The notes: generated from the sequence alone by a model not told the origin. Counted from the stretch's first letter, positions 53,623 through 63,411 are shown. The stretch is DNA of 64,000 nt from Algoriphagus sp. CAU 1675 (GCF_029222925.1 NZ_JARHUI010000003.1:603721-667720), one strand, 5' to 3'. Translations and numbers: made by a program.

Positions 53623-55548
53623 TCAAGCAAGTACTTCCTGAAGTACCGAAATCTGATCCACTAAGGATTCCCACTCGGAATTCTTTGAAGCTAAATCTCC
53701 CTCCACTTTTTGATAGTGAATCTGAACTTTCTGAGTTTTATCCTCATCTTGGTACAAGTCAGGATTGGCTAATTCCGCCTCCAAACTGGCCTTTTGGGCT
53801 TCCAGTTGCTCCACAGCTACTTCTACTTTTAAAAGCTGTTCTTCAAGTTTCTTGAGATCCCTTTTTGCCTGCTGAAGTTCAAAATTGTCCGCCTGGGGCT
53901 TGACTGTCACTTTTTTTACAGACTTTTCCTTTTCCTGTACTTGATTACTTTCTTCCTGCTGGCTTTTCCAAAATTCGTATTCATCATAAGTGCCAGGGTA
54001 CTCTTTGATCTGATGGTTTTCTATGTACCAAATCTTATTGGCTACTCCCCTGATGAAATGTCTGTCGTGAGAAACGGTAATAAAAGACCCCTCATATTGT
54101 TGCAAAGCTTGAATCAAAATATTGACAGACTGAAAGTCCAAGTGGTTAGTCGGTTCGTCAAGTAATAAGAAGTTAGCCTCAGAAATCAGTGTCTTTGCCA
54201 AGGCAACCCTGGATTTTTCTCCTCCAGAAAGCACCTTGATCTTTTTGAATACATCATCATTTGTAAAAAGAAAGCAACCCAAAACATTTCTCAGTTCGGT
54301 TTCGCTTTTCGAGCTTCCGGCTTGACTCATTTCCTGAATAATTTCATTATCCAGCGTCAAGGCCTCTAGCTGATGCTGAGCAAAAAAGGATTTGATCACA
54401 TTGTGTCCTTCCGTTCTAGTTCCCTCTATTTTTTCAGAACCGTCAATAATCCTCAGAAGAGTAGATTTTCCTTTACCATTTGCTCCAATTAGGGCAATTT
54501 TATCCCCTCTTTCAATTCTTGCAGAGGTGTCTTTCAGAATCACCAGATCCCCATAGGATTTGGACACATGGTCCAGTACTACGACATCCCTTCCGGACTT
54601 TTGGCTGAATTTGAAATTAAAATTAACGAAAGCTTCATCATCCACCACTTGATGCACTCTATCCATCCGGTCAAGCGCCTTGATTCTAGACTGAACCTGA
54701 TTGGATTTTGAGGCTTTTGCACGGAATCTCTCAATAAAACGCTCCGTTTGCTTGATCATCTGCTGCTGATTTTCATAAGCGTTCTGTTGGATTTCCATAC
54801 GCTCCTTTTTCTCCTTTTTGTAGAAGGAATAATTCCCCGGATATATCGTCAAGGTATGGTTTGCAACTTCTACAATGGTAGTGACGCAGTTATCCAAAAA
54901 GGTCTGATCGTGAGAAACTACGATCACCGCACCCTCGTAGGTTTTTAGGTAATTTTCAACCCATTGGATCGAAGGAAGATCCAAGTGGTTGGTCGGTTCA
55001 TCCAGCATCAACAAAGAAGGCTTTTCAAGAAGCAACTTTGCCAACATTACCCGCATCCTCCAACCTCCTGAAAAAGTTCGAAGTGGTTTGTTCAAATCCT
55101 CTGTTTTAAACCCAATTCCTTCCAAAACCTCTTCTGCCTTGGCTTTGATGGTATACCCCTCATTGGACTCAAACCTATCCTGAAGAAAAGCCAAACGATT
55201 GATAATTTCCTCAGAATGGTCGGTTTCCATTTTCTTCAAAACCTCATCAATCTCATCCTGCAAGGCAAGCGTTTCCTTAAATGCTGCCAAAGCAACATTC
55301 AAAATACTCTCATCTGATTGATAGGAAAGTAGGTCCTGATTTAGAAAGCCAATGGTACAGTCCTTTGCTTTTTGTACATCACCTGAAGTAGGTTGGTAGT
55401 CCCCACTTATTATTTTCAAAAGAGTTGATTTCCCGGTTCCATTCTGACCGACCAAACCAATTTTGTCTTTTGGTTTGATATGAAGATTGGCATTTTCGTA
55501 AAGAGCACGGCCTCCGATGAAATAGGATAGATTGGTAATCGATAACAT
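53623..55548 (-). CDS. ABC-F family ATP-binding protein (Uup/EttA type)
   Basis: 641 residues, two ABC domains without membrane segments. Walker A GQNGTGKST (near 36) and GANGKGKST (near 355), signatures LRTFSGGWRMR and LSGGEKSR, Walker B LLMLDEPTNHLDLPS and LLLDEPTNHLDFQS, a P-site-tRNA-interaction linker (about 235-305) with many charged residues and the RSRIKALD segment, and a C-terminal coiled coil (about 540-635) as in Uup. Acts on ribosomes, relieving stalling, or in DNA-related roles of Uup. A TATTTTTG element (55553-55560) sits just upstream. Confidence 0.96.
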   Translation of the reverse strand: MLSITNLSYFIGGRALYENANLHIKPKDKIGLVGQNGTGKSTLLKIISGDYQPTSGDVQKAKDCTIGFLNQDLLSYQSDESILNVALAAFKETLALQDEIDEVLKKMETDHSEEIINRLAFLQDRFESNEGYTIKAKAEEVLEGIGFKTEDLNKPLRTFSGGWRMRVMLAKLLLEKPSLLMLDEPTNHLDLPSIQWVENYLKTYEGAVIVVSHDQTFLDNCVTTIVEVANHTLTIYPGNYSFYKKEKKERMEIQQNAYENQQQMIKQTERFIERFRAKASKSNQVQSRIKALDRMDRVHQVVDDEAFVNFNFKFSQKSGRDVVVLDHVSKSYGDLVILKDTSARIERGDKIALIGANGKGKSTLLRIIDGSEKIEGTRTEGHNVIKSFFAQHQLEALTLDNEIIQEMSQAGSSKSETELRNVLGCFLFTNDDVFKKIKVLSGGEKSRVALAKTLISEANFLLLDEPTNHLDFQSVNILIQALQQYEGSFITVSHDRHFIRGVANKIWYIENHQIKEYPGTYDEYEFWKSQQEESNQVQEKEKSVKKVTVKPQADNFELQQAKRDLKKLEEQLLKVEVAVEQLEAQKASLEAELANPDLYQDEDKTQKVQIHYQKVEGDLASKNSEWESLVDQISVLQEVLA

Positions 55549-55639
55549 GGTGCAAAAATAACCATAAACCCAGTCAAAGAGGATTATTAGCGAAACAATC
55601 TCTAATTAATTACATTGCTCTTGAAAAAATCAAATTCAA

Positions 55640-56836
55640 ATGAATCACCTGAGAATATTGAGTATTAGCCTTTCTATAGGTTTACTCGCCATTACAGCCA
55701 GTTGTCAACAAAAAGGCAAACTTAGCCCAATCCAAACCCCTGATGGAAGTAACAAAGTAGATATCAGTCAATCCACTGCTGACCTCCCACTTGATAAAAT
55801 CCTATTGCCGGAAGGATTCAAAATTGAGGTTTGGGCAGCAGATGTTCCCAATGCGAGATCCATGGCAATTTCAGACAATGGGATCATTTTCGTCGGTAAT
55901 AGACAGGAAAACAATGTCTATGCTTTAGTGGATGAAAATGCCGACGGAAAAGCCGATTCCAAATTCATTCTCGCAGAGGACTTGAGAATGCCAAATGGAG
56001 TCGCCTATAAGGACGGAGATTTATATGTGGCTGAAGTAAGCCGAATTCTTCGCTTTAAGGATATCAAAAACAACTTAAACAATCCACAATTCGAGGTAAT
56101 TTACGATCAGTATCCTACTGAAGGTCACCATGGATGGAAGTTTATTGCCTTCGGACCTGATGGATTATTGTATGTCCCAGTAGGTGCGCCATGTAATATT
56201 TGTGACCCTGAAGATGAGATTTATGCAAGCATCACCCGCTTGGATGTAACCCAAGCCAACCCAACACCAGAAGTATATGCACATGGTGTACGTAATACAG
56301 TTGGATTTGCCTGGCACCCAGTATCCGGAGACTTGTGGTTTACAGACAATGGCCGTGATATGATGGGCGATGATATACCAGACTGTGAACTGAACCGAGT
56401 TACCGAAGCAGGTCAACATTTTGGTTATCCCTACTGGCACGCTGGAACAGTGAAAGATCCAGAATTTGGAGATAAAGGCAAGCCGGCAAGTGAATATGTT
56501 CAACCAGCAGCAAAATTAGGGGCTCATGTTGCTCCCCTTGGAATCCGTTTTTATCAGGGAGACATGTTTCCTTCTGCATATAAAAATCAGGCAATTATCG
56601 CTAAGCATGGATCTTGGAACAGGAGTAAAAAATCCGGTTACCAAGTTGTGACAGTGGAAATAGATGAATCCGGAAATGTGACTGGCCAAAAGGTTTTTGC
56701 CTCTGGGTGGTTGGATGATGCCAGCCAAGAAGTTTGGGGCAGACCAGTTGATGTTCAGGAATTGCCAGATGGAAGCCTGTTAATTTCAGACGATGTCGCG
56801 AACTGTATTTACAGGGTTAGCTACTCCAAGGAATAA
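55640..56836 (+). CDS. Sorbosone/glucose dehydrogenase-like beta-propeller lipoprotein
   Basis: 398 residues. Lipoprotein signal with lipobox ITASC (C22). The rest is a six-bladed beta-propeller of the soluble PQQ glucose/sorbosone dehydrogenase type: LPEGFKIEVWAADVPNARSMAI, EGHHGWKFIAFGPDGLLYVPVGAPCNIC, VYAHGVRNTVGFAWHPVSGDLWFTDNGRD, KHGSWNRSKKSGYQV. The His, Arg and Asp that contact PQQ/Ca in the family appear present. Oxidises a sugar in the periplasm; substrate unknown. Confidence 0.9.
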   Translation: MNHLRILSISLSIGLLAITASCQQKGKLSPIQTPDGSNKVDISQSTADLPLDKILLPEGFKIEVWAADVPNARSMAISDNGIIFVGNRQENNVYALVDENADGKADSKFILAEDLRMPNGVAYKDGDLYVAEVSRILRFKDIKNNLNNPQFEVIYDQYPTEGHHGWKFIAFGPDGLLYVPVGAPCNICDPEDEIYASITRLDVTQANPTPEVYAHGVRNTVGFAWHPVSGDLWFTDNGRDMMGDDIPDCELNRVTEAGQHFGYPYWHAGTVKDPEFGDKGKPASEYVQPAAKLGAHVAPLGIRFYQGDMFPSAYKNQAIIAKHGSWNRSKKSGYQVVTVEIDESGNVTGQKVFASGWLDDASQEVWGRPVDVQELPDGSLLISDDVANCIYRVSYSKE

Positions 56837-56841
56837 AAATT

Positions 56842-56880
56842 AAAAAACCGGGTGCAAAATCGCATCCGGTTTTTTGTTTT
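56842..56880 (+). terminator. Terminator after the beta-propeller lipoprotein gene
   Basis: ACCGGGTGC (56847-56855) pairs with GCATCCGGT (56862-56870) with one G-T wobble, flanked by A run and T run; can act on both strands, since the next gene converges at 56913. Confidence 0.85.
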
Positions 56881-56912
56881 CGCTTTTTGGCTTGAAATGG
56901 TTATAAAACCAT

Positions 56913-58301
56913 TCAGAATCCAAATGATAACATTGGAGCTTCTTGTTCACTTTTTGGAAGAAGCTTCACCTGTTCAGCTGTAAACTGTTGAAAAAATTGC
57001 CTCAGTATATAAAATGTCTCAGGAATTGGTTTGACATCCTTTAGATTTTCTGTTTCAGAATTCCCTTCCACTACAAAGCCATATTTCACCAGCATTCCGC
57101 CCTCAAAAAAACAAAGTGCCTTTTCTTCAGGGCTTCTCCCTTCCAACTCAATTCGGATGGTTCCCCTACTTTTTTTGATAGATTCCACAAATTCACCAGC
57201 CCTGGAATTATATTCGAAAACCCCTTCCTCGGAATCACATGCTCCTCGGCAAACAGGATCCTGGACTACTTTACAACTTACTTTCCGGATTCCTGAGAGC
57301 TTGGAACAAAGTCCATACTTCTCAATTCCCAACTTCAAAAAAGAAAGCGCCTCCTCCCCAGAGAAAAAAGTCTCCAAGGGCTGTATTGATTTAGTTTGCC
57401 TGGCAATTTGAAAACGCTGATATCCTGTTCCGTCTTGATAAGTAAACAACCCCCATACGGTCTTTGGAATCTTCAATGCAGAATTATACTTGGGCCATAA
57501 GCGTTTGATTTCCAAGGCTTCAATCAACAAAGCCATAAATTCACTTCCTGTTAAATTCCATTGAAGATCTGTTACTTCATCTTTGAGTTGCTGCTTCAAT
57601 TTAGGCTGAACCTGTCCTGAAAAATGTCCTTTAAACCGCTCTTTGATATTTAGTGCCTTCCCTACATAAATCACCTTCCCTTTGGCATTGAGCATGTAAT
57701 AAACCCCACATGCTTCAGGGATTTGCATGAATTTTTGAAATGAAAAATTGGGTGGCAAAAAGCTTTCTCCGGAATTCCTTTTGAGAGATGAAAAGACCAT
57801 ATCAGGTCTTTCTTTGATCATCTGATCAAACAGGATAGCCGTGGCACGGGCATCGCCCATTGCACGGTGTCTGGATTCATTGGGGATTTTACGATTTTCA
57901 CAAAGGCTCCCCAAACTATAGGAACGCAAGCCAGGGTAAATTTTTCTTCCCAAACGAACGGTACATAGTTTCTGGGATTTCAATTCCCTTCCCGTTCTCA
58001 AAAAAGACTCCCGCAGAAAGCCAAAATCAAAATTCACATTATGTGCCACAAACACTCTTCCAGCAAGCAACCCCCACAGTTCCTCAGCTATATCCTCAAA
58101 CTTAGGAGAATTATGGACCATCTGATTGTCTATACCGGTTAGTCCTGTAATATAGGTAGGTATTCCCCTCTCGGGATTTACTAGTGTTTGGTATGTATGG
58201 ATGATATTTTCACCATTATGAATCAAAACAGCGACTTCCGTGATGCCCCCATCTTTAATACTTCCCCCGGTAGTTTCTATATCTACAATGGCAAATTCCA
58301 T
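56913..58301 (-). CDS. DnaQ-type exonuclease fused to UvrC-like GIY-YIG nuclease
   Basis: 462 residues. N-terminal DEDDh 3'-5' exonuclease (about 1-170): VDIETTGG with D7/E9, HNVNFDFGFL with the second Asp, HRAMGDARAT with His and Asp. A GIY-YIG domain follows (about 195-280): EACGVYYMLNAKGKVIYVGKALNIKERFKGHF. The C-terminal part has a Cys-rich CSKLSGIRKVSCKVVQDPVCRGAC segment. This is the polymerase-epsilon/UvrC (Cho-like) fusion known from several phyla; likely DNA repair, but its exact step is not established. Confidence 0.92.
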   Translation of the reverse strand: MEFAIVDIETTGGSIKDGGITEVAVLIHNGENIIHTYQTLVNPERGIPTYITGLTGIDNQMVHNSPKFEDIAEELWGLLAGRVFVAHNVNFDFGFLRESFLRTGRELKSQKLCTVRLGRKIYPGLRSYSLGSLCENRKIPNESRHRAMGDARATAILFDQMIKERPDMVFSSLKRNSGESFLPPNFSFQKFMQIPEACGVYYMLNAKGKVIYVGKALNIKERFKGHFSGQVQPKLKQQLKDEVTDLQWNLTGSEFMALLIEALEIKRLWPKYNSALKIPKTVWGLFTYQDGTGYQRFQIARQTKSIQPLETFFSGEEALSFLKLGIEKYGLCSKLSGIRKVSCKVVQDPVCRGACDSEEGVFEYNSRAGEFVESIKKSRGTIRIELEGRSPEEKALCFFEGGMLVKYGFVVEGNSETENLKDVKPIPETFYILRQFFQQFTAEQVKLLPKSEQEAPMLSFGF

Positions 58302-58389
58302 GAATTAAAGGTATGGAATTGATTCAAGATATGGCAGTTGGTGACAGGAGTAGTCAAACTCCATCAAGGAATGGACTATAGCTTTTAAA

Positions 58390-59970
58390 TCACTTGTTGA
58401 CATAAGCTGCAATCAACTTTTCCGCACAACGTTCCCCATCCATGGCAGCTGAAACAATCCCTCCAGCATAACCTGCTCCTTCACCACAAGGATACAGGCG
58501 TTTGATTTCAACATGCTCAAACGTTTCCCTATCCCGTGGAATTCTGACAGGAGAAGAAGTCCGGCTCTCCACACCAATTAGCTGCGCATCATTGGTTAAA
58601 TATCCTTTCATTTTTTGGCCAAATGCCTTAAATGCCATTGCCATTCTTTCCGCTATAAAATCCGGCAGTACCTCTCGCATATCCACAGAGTTCAAACCGG
58701 GTTGATAGGAAGTATCCAAAAGTGAAGAGCTGACTTTCTTTTGTACAAAATCAAGCATTCTCTGGGCAGGTGCTACTTGTGTCTTTCCGCCGGAAATCCA
58801 GGCTTGTTGCTCAATAGCAGCCTGAAATTCCATAGCAGCCAGATTCCCGTATTTCTGATAGGTTGGAAGATCCTCCAATTCTACAGAAACGACCATTCCC
58901 GAATTGGCAAACTTACTATCACGACGGCTTGGACTCATCCCATTGACCACCAATTCCCCCGGAGAAGTGGCTGAAGGAACAATAAACCCTCCCGGACACA
59001 TACAGAAGCTAAAAACGCCTCTTTGTTTTCCTTTATAATTGGTTTGCTGAACCAAAGAATAAGAAGATGCTGGAAGATATGGGCCTCTATCAATCGCACA
59101 GTGATATTGAATTCTATCAATCAGATTTTGACTGTGTTCAATCCTCACTCCCAATGCGAAGGGCTTGGCTTCAATTTTTATTTTCTTACTATCCAAAAGC
59201 CTAAAAATATCCCTTGCCGAATGCCCTGTTGCCAGAATTACTCCCAAGCCTGTGATTTTATTCCCATTTTGATCAATAACCCCTTTGACTTCCTCTCCCT
59301 CTAAAATCAAATCCTCAACCCGTGTTTCAAATAAAACCTCTCCTCCTGCATTTAAGATACTTTCCCGGAGTTTGGTTACTATTACGGGAAGTTTATTGGT
59401 CCCAATATGGGGATGCGCATCTACAAGGATATCTTCCGTAGCCCCATGTGCAACAAAAATCTCCATGATTCTCCGTATATCTCCCCGCTTTTTTGATCGG
59501 GTGTACAGTTTCCCATCCGAATAGGTTCCTGCACCACCTTCTCCAAAACAATAATTGGAGTCGGGATTTACGATATGTTCTTTATTGATAGCCGCCAAAT
59601 CCCTTCTTCTGGCACGAACATCTTTTCCACGTTCGATCAGGATTGGCTTGACACCAAGTTCAATTGCCCGAAGGGCTGCAAACAATCCTGCCGGTCCTGC
59701 CCCCACAATCAGGATGGGCTCGGCATTTTTCACATTCCTATACTCAGGAAAATGCTCTACAAGAGGTTGGGGAGTTTCCCTTACAAATAATTCTGCCTCA
59801 ACATTTACTTTGACGTTTCGGCCTCGGGCATCAATTGAGCGCCTTGTTTGTCTTACAAAAGAATCTGCTGCATCCATTGGAAGCCCTGCCTTTTGCAAAA
59901 CAACATTTTTAAAAACTACAGGATCATAGGCCTCTTCAGGGCTAAGCTGTAAAGTAAAATTCTTTTTCAT
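58390..59970 (-). CDS. FAD-dependent oxidoreductase (NAD(FAD)-utilising dehydrogenase family)
   Basis: 526 residues from ATG 59970. An N-terminal about 90-residue extension with ferredoxin-like fold precedes the Rossmann FAD motif VGAGPAGLFAALRAIELG, then YCFGEGGAGTYSDGKLYTRSKKRG, GVILATGHSARDIF and C-terminal YPCGEGAGYAGGIVSAAMDG. It matches the widespread YhiN-unrelated, COG2509-like dehydrogenases; substrate unknown. No membrane segment. Nearest neighbours are not in an obvious pathway with it. Confidence 0.92.
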   Translation of the reverse strand: MKKNFTLQLSPEEAYDPVVFKNVVLQKAGLPMDAADSFVRQTRRSIDARGRNVKVNVEAELFVRETPQPLVEHFPEYRNVKNAEPILIVGAGPAGLFAALRAIELGVKPILIERGKDVRARRRDLAAINKEHIVNPDSNYCFGEGGAGTYSDGKLYTRSKKRGDIRRIMEIFVAHGATEDILVDAHPHIGTNKLPVIVTKLRESILNAGGEVLFETRVEDLILEGEEVKGVIDQNGNKITGLGVILATGHSARDIFRLLDSKKIKIEAKPFALGVRIEHSQNLIDRIQYHCAIDRGPYLPASSYSLVQQTNYKGKQRGVFSFCMCPGGFIVPSATSPGELVVNGMSPSRRDSKFANSGMVVSVELEDLPTYQKYGNLAAMEFQAAIEQQAWISGGKTQVAPAQRMLDFVQKKVSSSLLDTSYQPGLNSVDMREVLPDFIAERMAMAFKAFGQKMKGYLTNDAQLIGVESRTSSPVRIPRDRETFEHVEIKRLYPCGEGAGYAGGIVSAAMDGERCAEKLIAAYVNK

Positions 59971-60066
59971 GGTAAGGTATTTATCCTTAAATCCCTGCAA
60001 AAGTACAAGTAATTCGAGAAAATAGCTCGGTGTGAAAAGTTGAAAAAATGAAAAGGCGAAATAAAC

Positions 60067-61977
60067 TTAATTCAGCCTGTCCAAAATCCCGAACCTGGAG
60101 GAACTGGAGATAAACTCAGGAACAAGAGTTTTCAGGTGAGCGACCAATTCATTTTCGGAGTTTTTGTAAATCATTTCTTGGAACAAGTCCACCTGCCCTT
60201 CAATTTTATGATAGGATGAAGGTAAAACCTGGGCGATCTTAATCTTTGGGTGATGGGTAATTTTTACTGTCTCAAAATCATTTAGGAGTTCTTCATAAAG
60301 CTTTTCACCTTCCCTCAGGCCAGTAAATTCAATTTTTATCTCCTCTTCCGAAATCTTTCCTGAAAGTTTGATCATTCTCCTAGCCAGATCCAAGATTTTC
60401 ACTGGCTCGCCCATATCAAAAATATAGATTCCTCCTCCTTCACCCATGATGCCGGCTTCCAGCACCAATTGACATGCTTCAGGTATGGTCATAAAATAGC
60501 GTGTGATTTCAGGATGGGTTACGGTTACAGGGCCTCCGTTCTGAATCTGCTTTTTGAAAAGAGGAATTACCGAACCACTGGAAGCAAGTACATTTCCGAA
60601 TCGGGTCGTTACAAAGTTTGTATAATTCTGTTTATGGTTCTTCTCCAAATAATCATTCAGAGCATGAACATACATTTCTGCAGCTCTCTTACTTGCTCCC
60701 ATCACATTGGTCGGTTTAACCGCCTTATCCGTGGAAACCAAAACGAATTTTTCCACCTGATACAAAACAGAGAGATCTGCTAAAACCTTGGTACCAATAA
60801 CATTGACATGAATCGCTTCCTCAGGGAAACTTTCCATCATAGGAACATGCTTATAAGCTGCAGCATGAAATACAATTTGGGGTTTTAGAGATGAAAAGAG
60901 GTCTTTCATCTTACTCCTGTTACGGATATCCCCCAAAACCACCTTTATCTGGCAATCTGGAAAGTTTTGTCGAAAATCATTCTCCAAATCATACAAGGGA
61001 GATTCCGCTATATCCAACAAGATGAGAAGCTTGGGGTTATAGTGGGCAATTTGTCTGCAAAGTTCACTTCCAATAGACCCAGAGGCTCCGGTTACCAAGA
61101 TCACTTTATCCTGTAGGTCCTCCTGAATCCTGGGATTATCCAGGATTATCGGCTCCCGACTCAATAGGTCCTCAATCTTTACTTCCCGTATAGCTCCGGC
61201 TGTTAGTCCGCTATTGATCCACTGATCTACAGGCGGAACAGTTGAAACAGCAATGTTTAGCCGAAAACAATCGTCAATAATTTCATTTTTGCGCTTTACC
61301 GATAAATTTCTAATTGCTATAATCAAATCGGTAACGCCCATTTTTTCAACTAGCTCCTCCAATCCTTCAGCACCTCTATAAATCCTTTTTCCAACAATGC
61401 TTTTACCTTCTTTTTTGGGGTCATCATCTAAAAAGGCGACCGTGTTAAAACGGGTTTTGCTGTCTCGGTTGATCGCTTCAAAGGCTATAATACCAGCCTC
61501 CCCCGCACCGAAAATGACACCGATTTTCTGTTCGCTTTGGATCAGCCCTGCTTTTAGATAAATAAATAATTCCTTTACTACTAGTCGATAAAAGACCAAC
61601 ATTACCAAGGAGGACAAACTGGAGATGATCAATACTGAATTAGGAAGCAGAAATCGATCACTCAAAAACTCTCCATGAAAAAAATTCAGGAAGAAAAACA
61701 TGATAAAGGTAAACAGGACCGTTTTAAAAACATCGGCTCCATCCCGAAACCCGAAATGGCGCACAATTCCTTCATGACTCCGGGTATTCTGCATTACCAA
61801 CAATCCCCCGATCATGAATGTAAAACTACCTGAAAGAATATCATTCTTTTCTATTTCCGACAACTCAAAATTAAATCGGACCAAATAACCGAACAATGCA
61901 CAGGTAAAAAGTACAAATGAGTCAATGGTGGCAATTATCCACCTTGGAAGAATCTTCAATTGAACCAAAAAACTCAT
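60067..61977 (-). CDS. Membrane UDP-N-acetylglucosamine 4,6-dehydratase-like protein (PglF/WbpM type)
   Basis: 636 residues. Four N-terminal membrane segments (about 10-130), a first Rossmann fold with VIFGAGEAGIIAF (about 153-165), and a second, catalytic one with ILVTGASGSIGSELCRQI (about 295). Active-site STDKAVKPTNVMGASKR shows the Met-x-x-x-Lys replacement of Tyr-x-x-x-Lys that marks PglF/WbpM rather than FlaA1. It makes the 4-keto-6-deoxy sugar nucleotide used for bacillosamine- or QuiNAc-type sugars. The downstream steps fit the aminotransferase and sugar transferase encoded upstream. Confidence 0.95.
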   Translation of the reverse strand: MSFLVQLKILPRWIIATIDSFVLFTCALFGYLVRFNFELSEIEKNDILSGSFTFMIGGLLVMQNTRSHEGIVRHFGFRDGADVFKTVLFTFIMFFFLNFFHGEFLSDRFLLPNSVLIISSLSSLVMLVFYRLVVKELFIYLKAGLIQSEQKIGVIFGAGEAGIIAFEAINRDSKTRFNTVAFLDDDPKKEGKSIVGKRIYRGAEGLEELVEKMGVTDLIIAIRNLSVKRKNEIIDDCFRLNIAVSTVPPVDQWINSGLTAGAIREVKIEDLLSREPIILDNPRIQEDLQDKVILVTGASGSIGSELCRQIAHYNPKLLILLDIAESPLYDLENDFRQNFPDCQIKVVLGDIRNRSKMKDLFSSLKPQIVFHAAAYKHVPMMESFPEEAIHVNVIGTKVLADLSVLYQVEKFVLVSTDKAVKPTNVMGASKRAAEMYVHALNDYLEKNHKQNYTNFVTTRFGNVLASSGSVIPLFKKQIQNGGPVTVTHPEITRYFMTIPEACQLVLEAGIMGEGGGIYIFDMGEPVKILDLARRMIKLSGKISEEEIKIEFTGLREGEKLYEELLNDFETVKITHHPKIKIAQVLPSSYHKIEGQVDLFQEMIYKNSENELVAHLKTLVPEFISSSSRFGILDRLN

Positions 61978-62228
61978 TTTTATTTCATTACAAAAAGCTG
62001 AAAATCAGCTTCCTAATTTTCCATTAGTTTGACTCTCTAATGTAAAGACAATTCTTTTACAACAGAAACAAATTTGTAATATTTTTTCCTTGTAAAATAT
62101 AATTTTGGTTTATATGTATATCAAATACATTTTATTGCGATTTAAGAAAAATTACATAATTGGAAGGCTTGAATTAAAATTCAGACAAAATCAAATATGT
62201 ATATCTACTTTATTGCCGGTTTCTGGAT

Positions 62229-62283
62229 AAGAGTAAGCAGAGACAAGCTAAAAATCCAAATCGGGCCTACTTTGGTTTTCATC
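62229..62283 (+). repeat. Imperfect direct repeat, copy 1
   Basis: Shares a perfect 21-base core (62263-62283) and a weaker upstream part with copy 2 at 62499-62555, about 272 bases away. Together the two copies bracket the inverted-repeat element. Confidence 0.75.
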
Positions 62284-62297
62284 CATCTGCCTGTTTC

Positions 62298-62477
62298 CTT
62301 ACCGCAAAGGCGCAAAAAGCGCAAAGTATGACGCAAAGAAAATGGCTTTTTCGTTCGTTCCCTATAGATTATTAATCGCTCTTTTTGGTTCTAGGCCAAT
62401 CTGGAAACAAAGGACAAGGAAGCTTGAAAAAACTACCTTTTCGGACTTCTTTGTGTGCTTGGCGGCTTTGCGGTAAG
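62298..62477. repeat. MITE-like element with terminal inverted repeats
   Basis: Left end 62298-62326 and right end 62449-62477 are inverted copies: the outer 12 bases (CTTACCGCAAAG/CTTTGCGGTAAG) are perfect, 23 of 29 positions match overall by eye. The left arm contains three CGCAAAG units (62303, 62320, 62332). The 122-base interior has no coding potential. The GCAAAG/CTTTGCG motif resembles dispersed intergenic repeats seen in Bacteroidota genomes; copy number cannot be judged from one window. Confidence 0.6.
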
Positions 62478-62498
62478 AATTATATAACCTGACTTGGT

Positions 62499-62555
62499 AA
62501 GGGTGAGCGTAGTCAGCCTAAAAAAACTGAGTTTGGGCCTACTTTGGTTTTCATC
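62499..62555 (+). repeat. Imperfect direct repeat, copy 2
   Basis: The perfect core is at 62535-62555, matching 62263-62283; the preceding 35 bases match copy 1 at scattered positions (GGGTGAGCGTAG against GAGTAAGCAGAG). Confidence 0.75.
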
Positions 62556-62796
62556 GATTTGTACAACCCTATCAGCAAACAGAAATTCACCTACTAGCGG
62601 GATTCCGGACAATCAAAAAATCAGTCAAAATTTAAGAAATCACTATGAACTAAAATATAAAAATCCCTCCAATTTCAGGGATAAGGAAAAACAGAATTTC
62701 AAGTTTTTAGATTATTTATCCATTAATCAGAGAGAAAACCCAAGCAAGTAAAATGGATATTCCTGTAAGTAATGGAATTATCAATAAAGACCGGAA

Positions 62797-63408
62797 TCAC
62801 TTTTCATTGCCCTCAAACTTGCCCATACTGACATGTCCTTTTTGGGAAACCCCTTTTCCTTTTAAAACATTGAAAAATGTTAAAATCAGGATTTTGAGAT
62901 CAAGGAAGAAATTATGGTTATCCACATACCAGGTGTCCAATTGAAATTTTTCCTGCCAAGTGATACTGTTTCTGCCATTAATTTGTGCCCATCCTGTTAC
63001 GCCGGGACGAACTTCATGTCTTCTTATTTGACTTGATGAATAAAGCGGCAGGTACTCAACCAACAGAGGTCTTGGGCCAATCAGACTCATTTCCCCTTTC
63101 AGAACATTGATCAATTGGGGAATTTCATCCAGGGAAGTTTTGCGGATCAATCTTCCAAAGGTGGTAATCCGCATATGGTCAGGCAACAAATTTCCGGATT
63201 CATCCCTCCGGTCATTCATTGTTTTAAATTTGAGGATATAAAAAACAGTACCGGATTTACCTGGTCTCTCTTGAAAGAAGAAAGGATTTCCCCTGTAATA
63301 CAGTAAATTAAAGAAAAAAAGGAAAAGAAAAACAGGAGATAAAACCAAAAACATTGCACTTGCAACTAGCAAATCGAGAACCCGTTTTCCTGTCGTTTTG
63401 TAAAACAC
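62797..63408 (-). CDS. Undecaprenyl-phosphate sugar-1-phosphate transferase (PglC-like)
   Basis: 203 residues, the small single-domain form. An N-terminal re-entrant membrane helix (KRVLDLLVASAMFLVLSPVFLFLFF), then FFQERPGKSGTVFYILKFKTM, the catalytic SLDEIPQLINVLKGEMSLIGPRPLL (Asp-Glu pair) and RPGVTGWAQINGRN. Transfers a sugar phosphate from UDP-sugar to undecaprenyl phosphate, starting an O-antigen, capsule or glycan. It begins three bases after the aminotransferase stop codon, so the two are in one operon. Confidence 0.95.
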   Translation of the reverse strand: MFYKTTGKRVLDLLVASAMFLVLSPVFLFLFFFNLLYYRGNPFFFQERPGKSGTVFYILKFKTMNDRRDESGNLLPDHMRITTFGRLIRKTSLDEIPQLINVLKGEMSLIGPRPLLVEYLPLYSSSQIRRHEVRPGVTGWAQINGRNSITWQEKFQLDTWYVDNHNFFLDLKILILTFFNVLKGKGVSQKGHVSMGKFEGNEK

Positions 63409-63411
63409 TTT

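Larger units (their letters stand above)
61978..62796. other. 819-base non-coding region within the surface-sugar cluster
   Basis: No frame here has protein-like composition; one 85-codon plus-strand frame at 62494-62751 runs through the repeat and is judged spurious. The first 220 bases are very AT-rich and probably hold the dehydratase promoter. The middle (62229-62555) holds an imperfect direct repeat and an inverted-repeat element described separately. The last 240 bases are AT-rich with no feature seen. Confidence 0.7.

Noticed and set aside
62494..62751. 85-codon plus-strand frame in the non-coding region of the sugar cluster
   Set aside because: It runs through the direct-repeat copy, has no recognisable domain, and its composition looks like translated AT-rich intergenic DNA.
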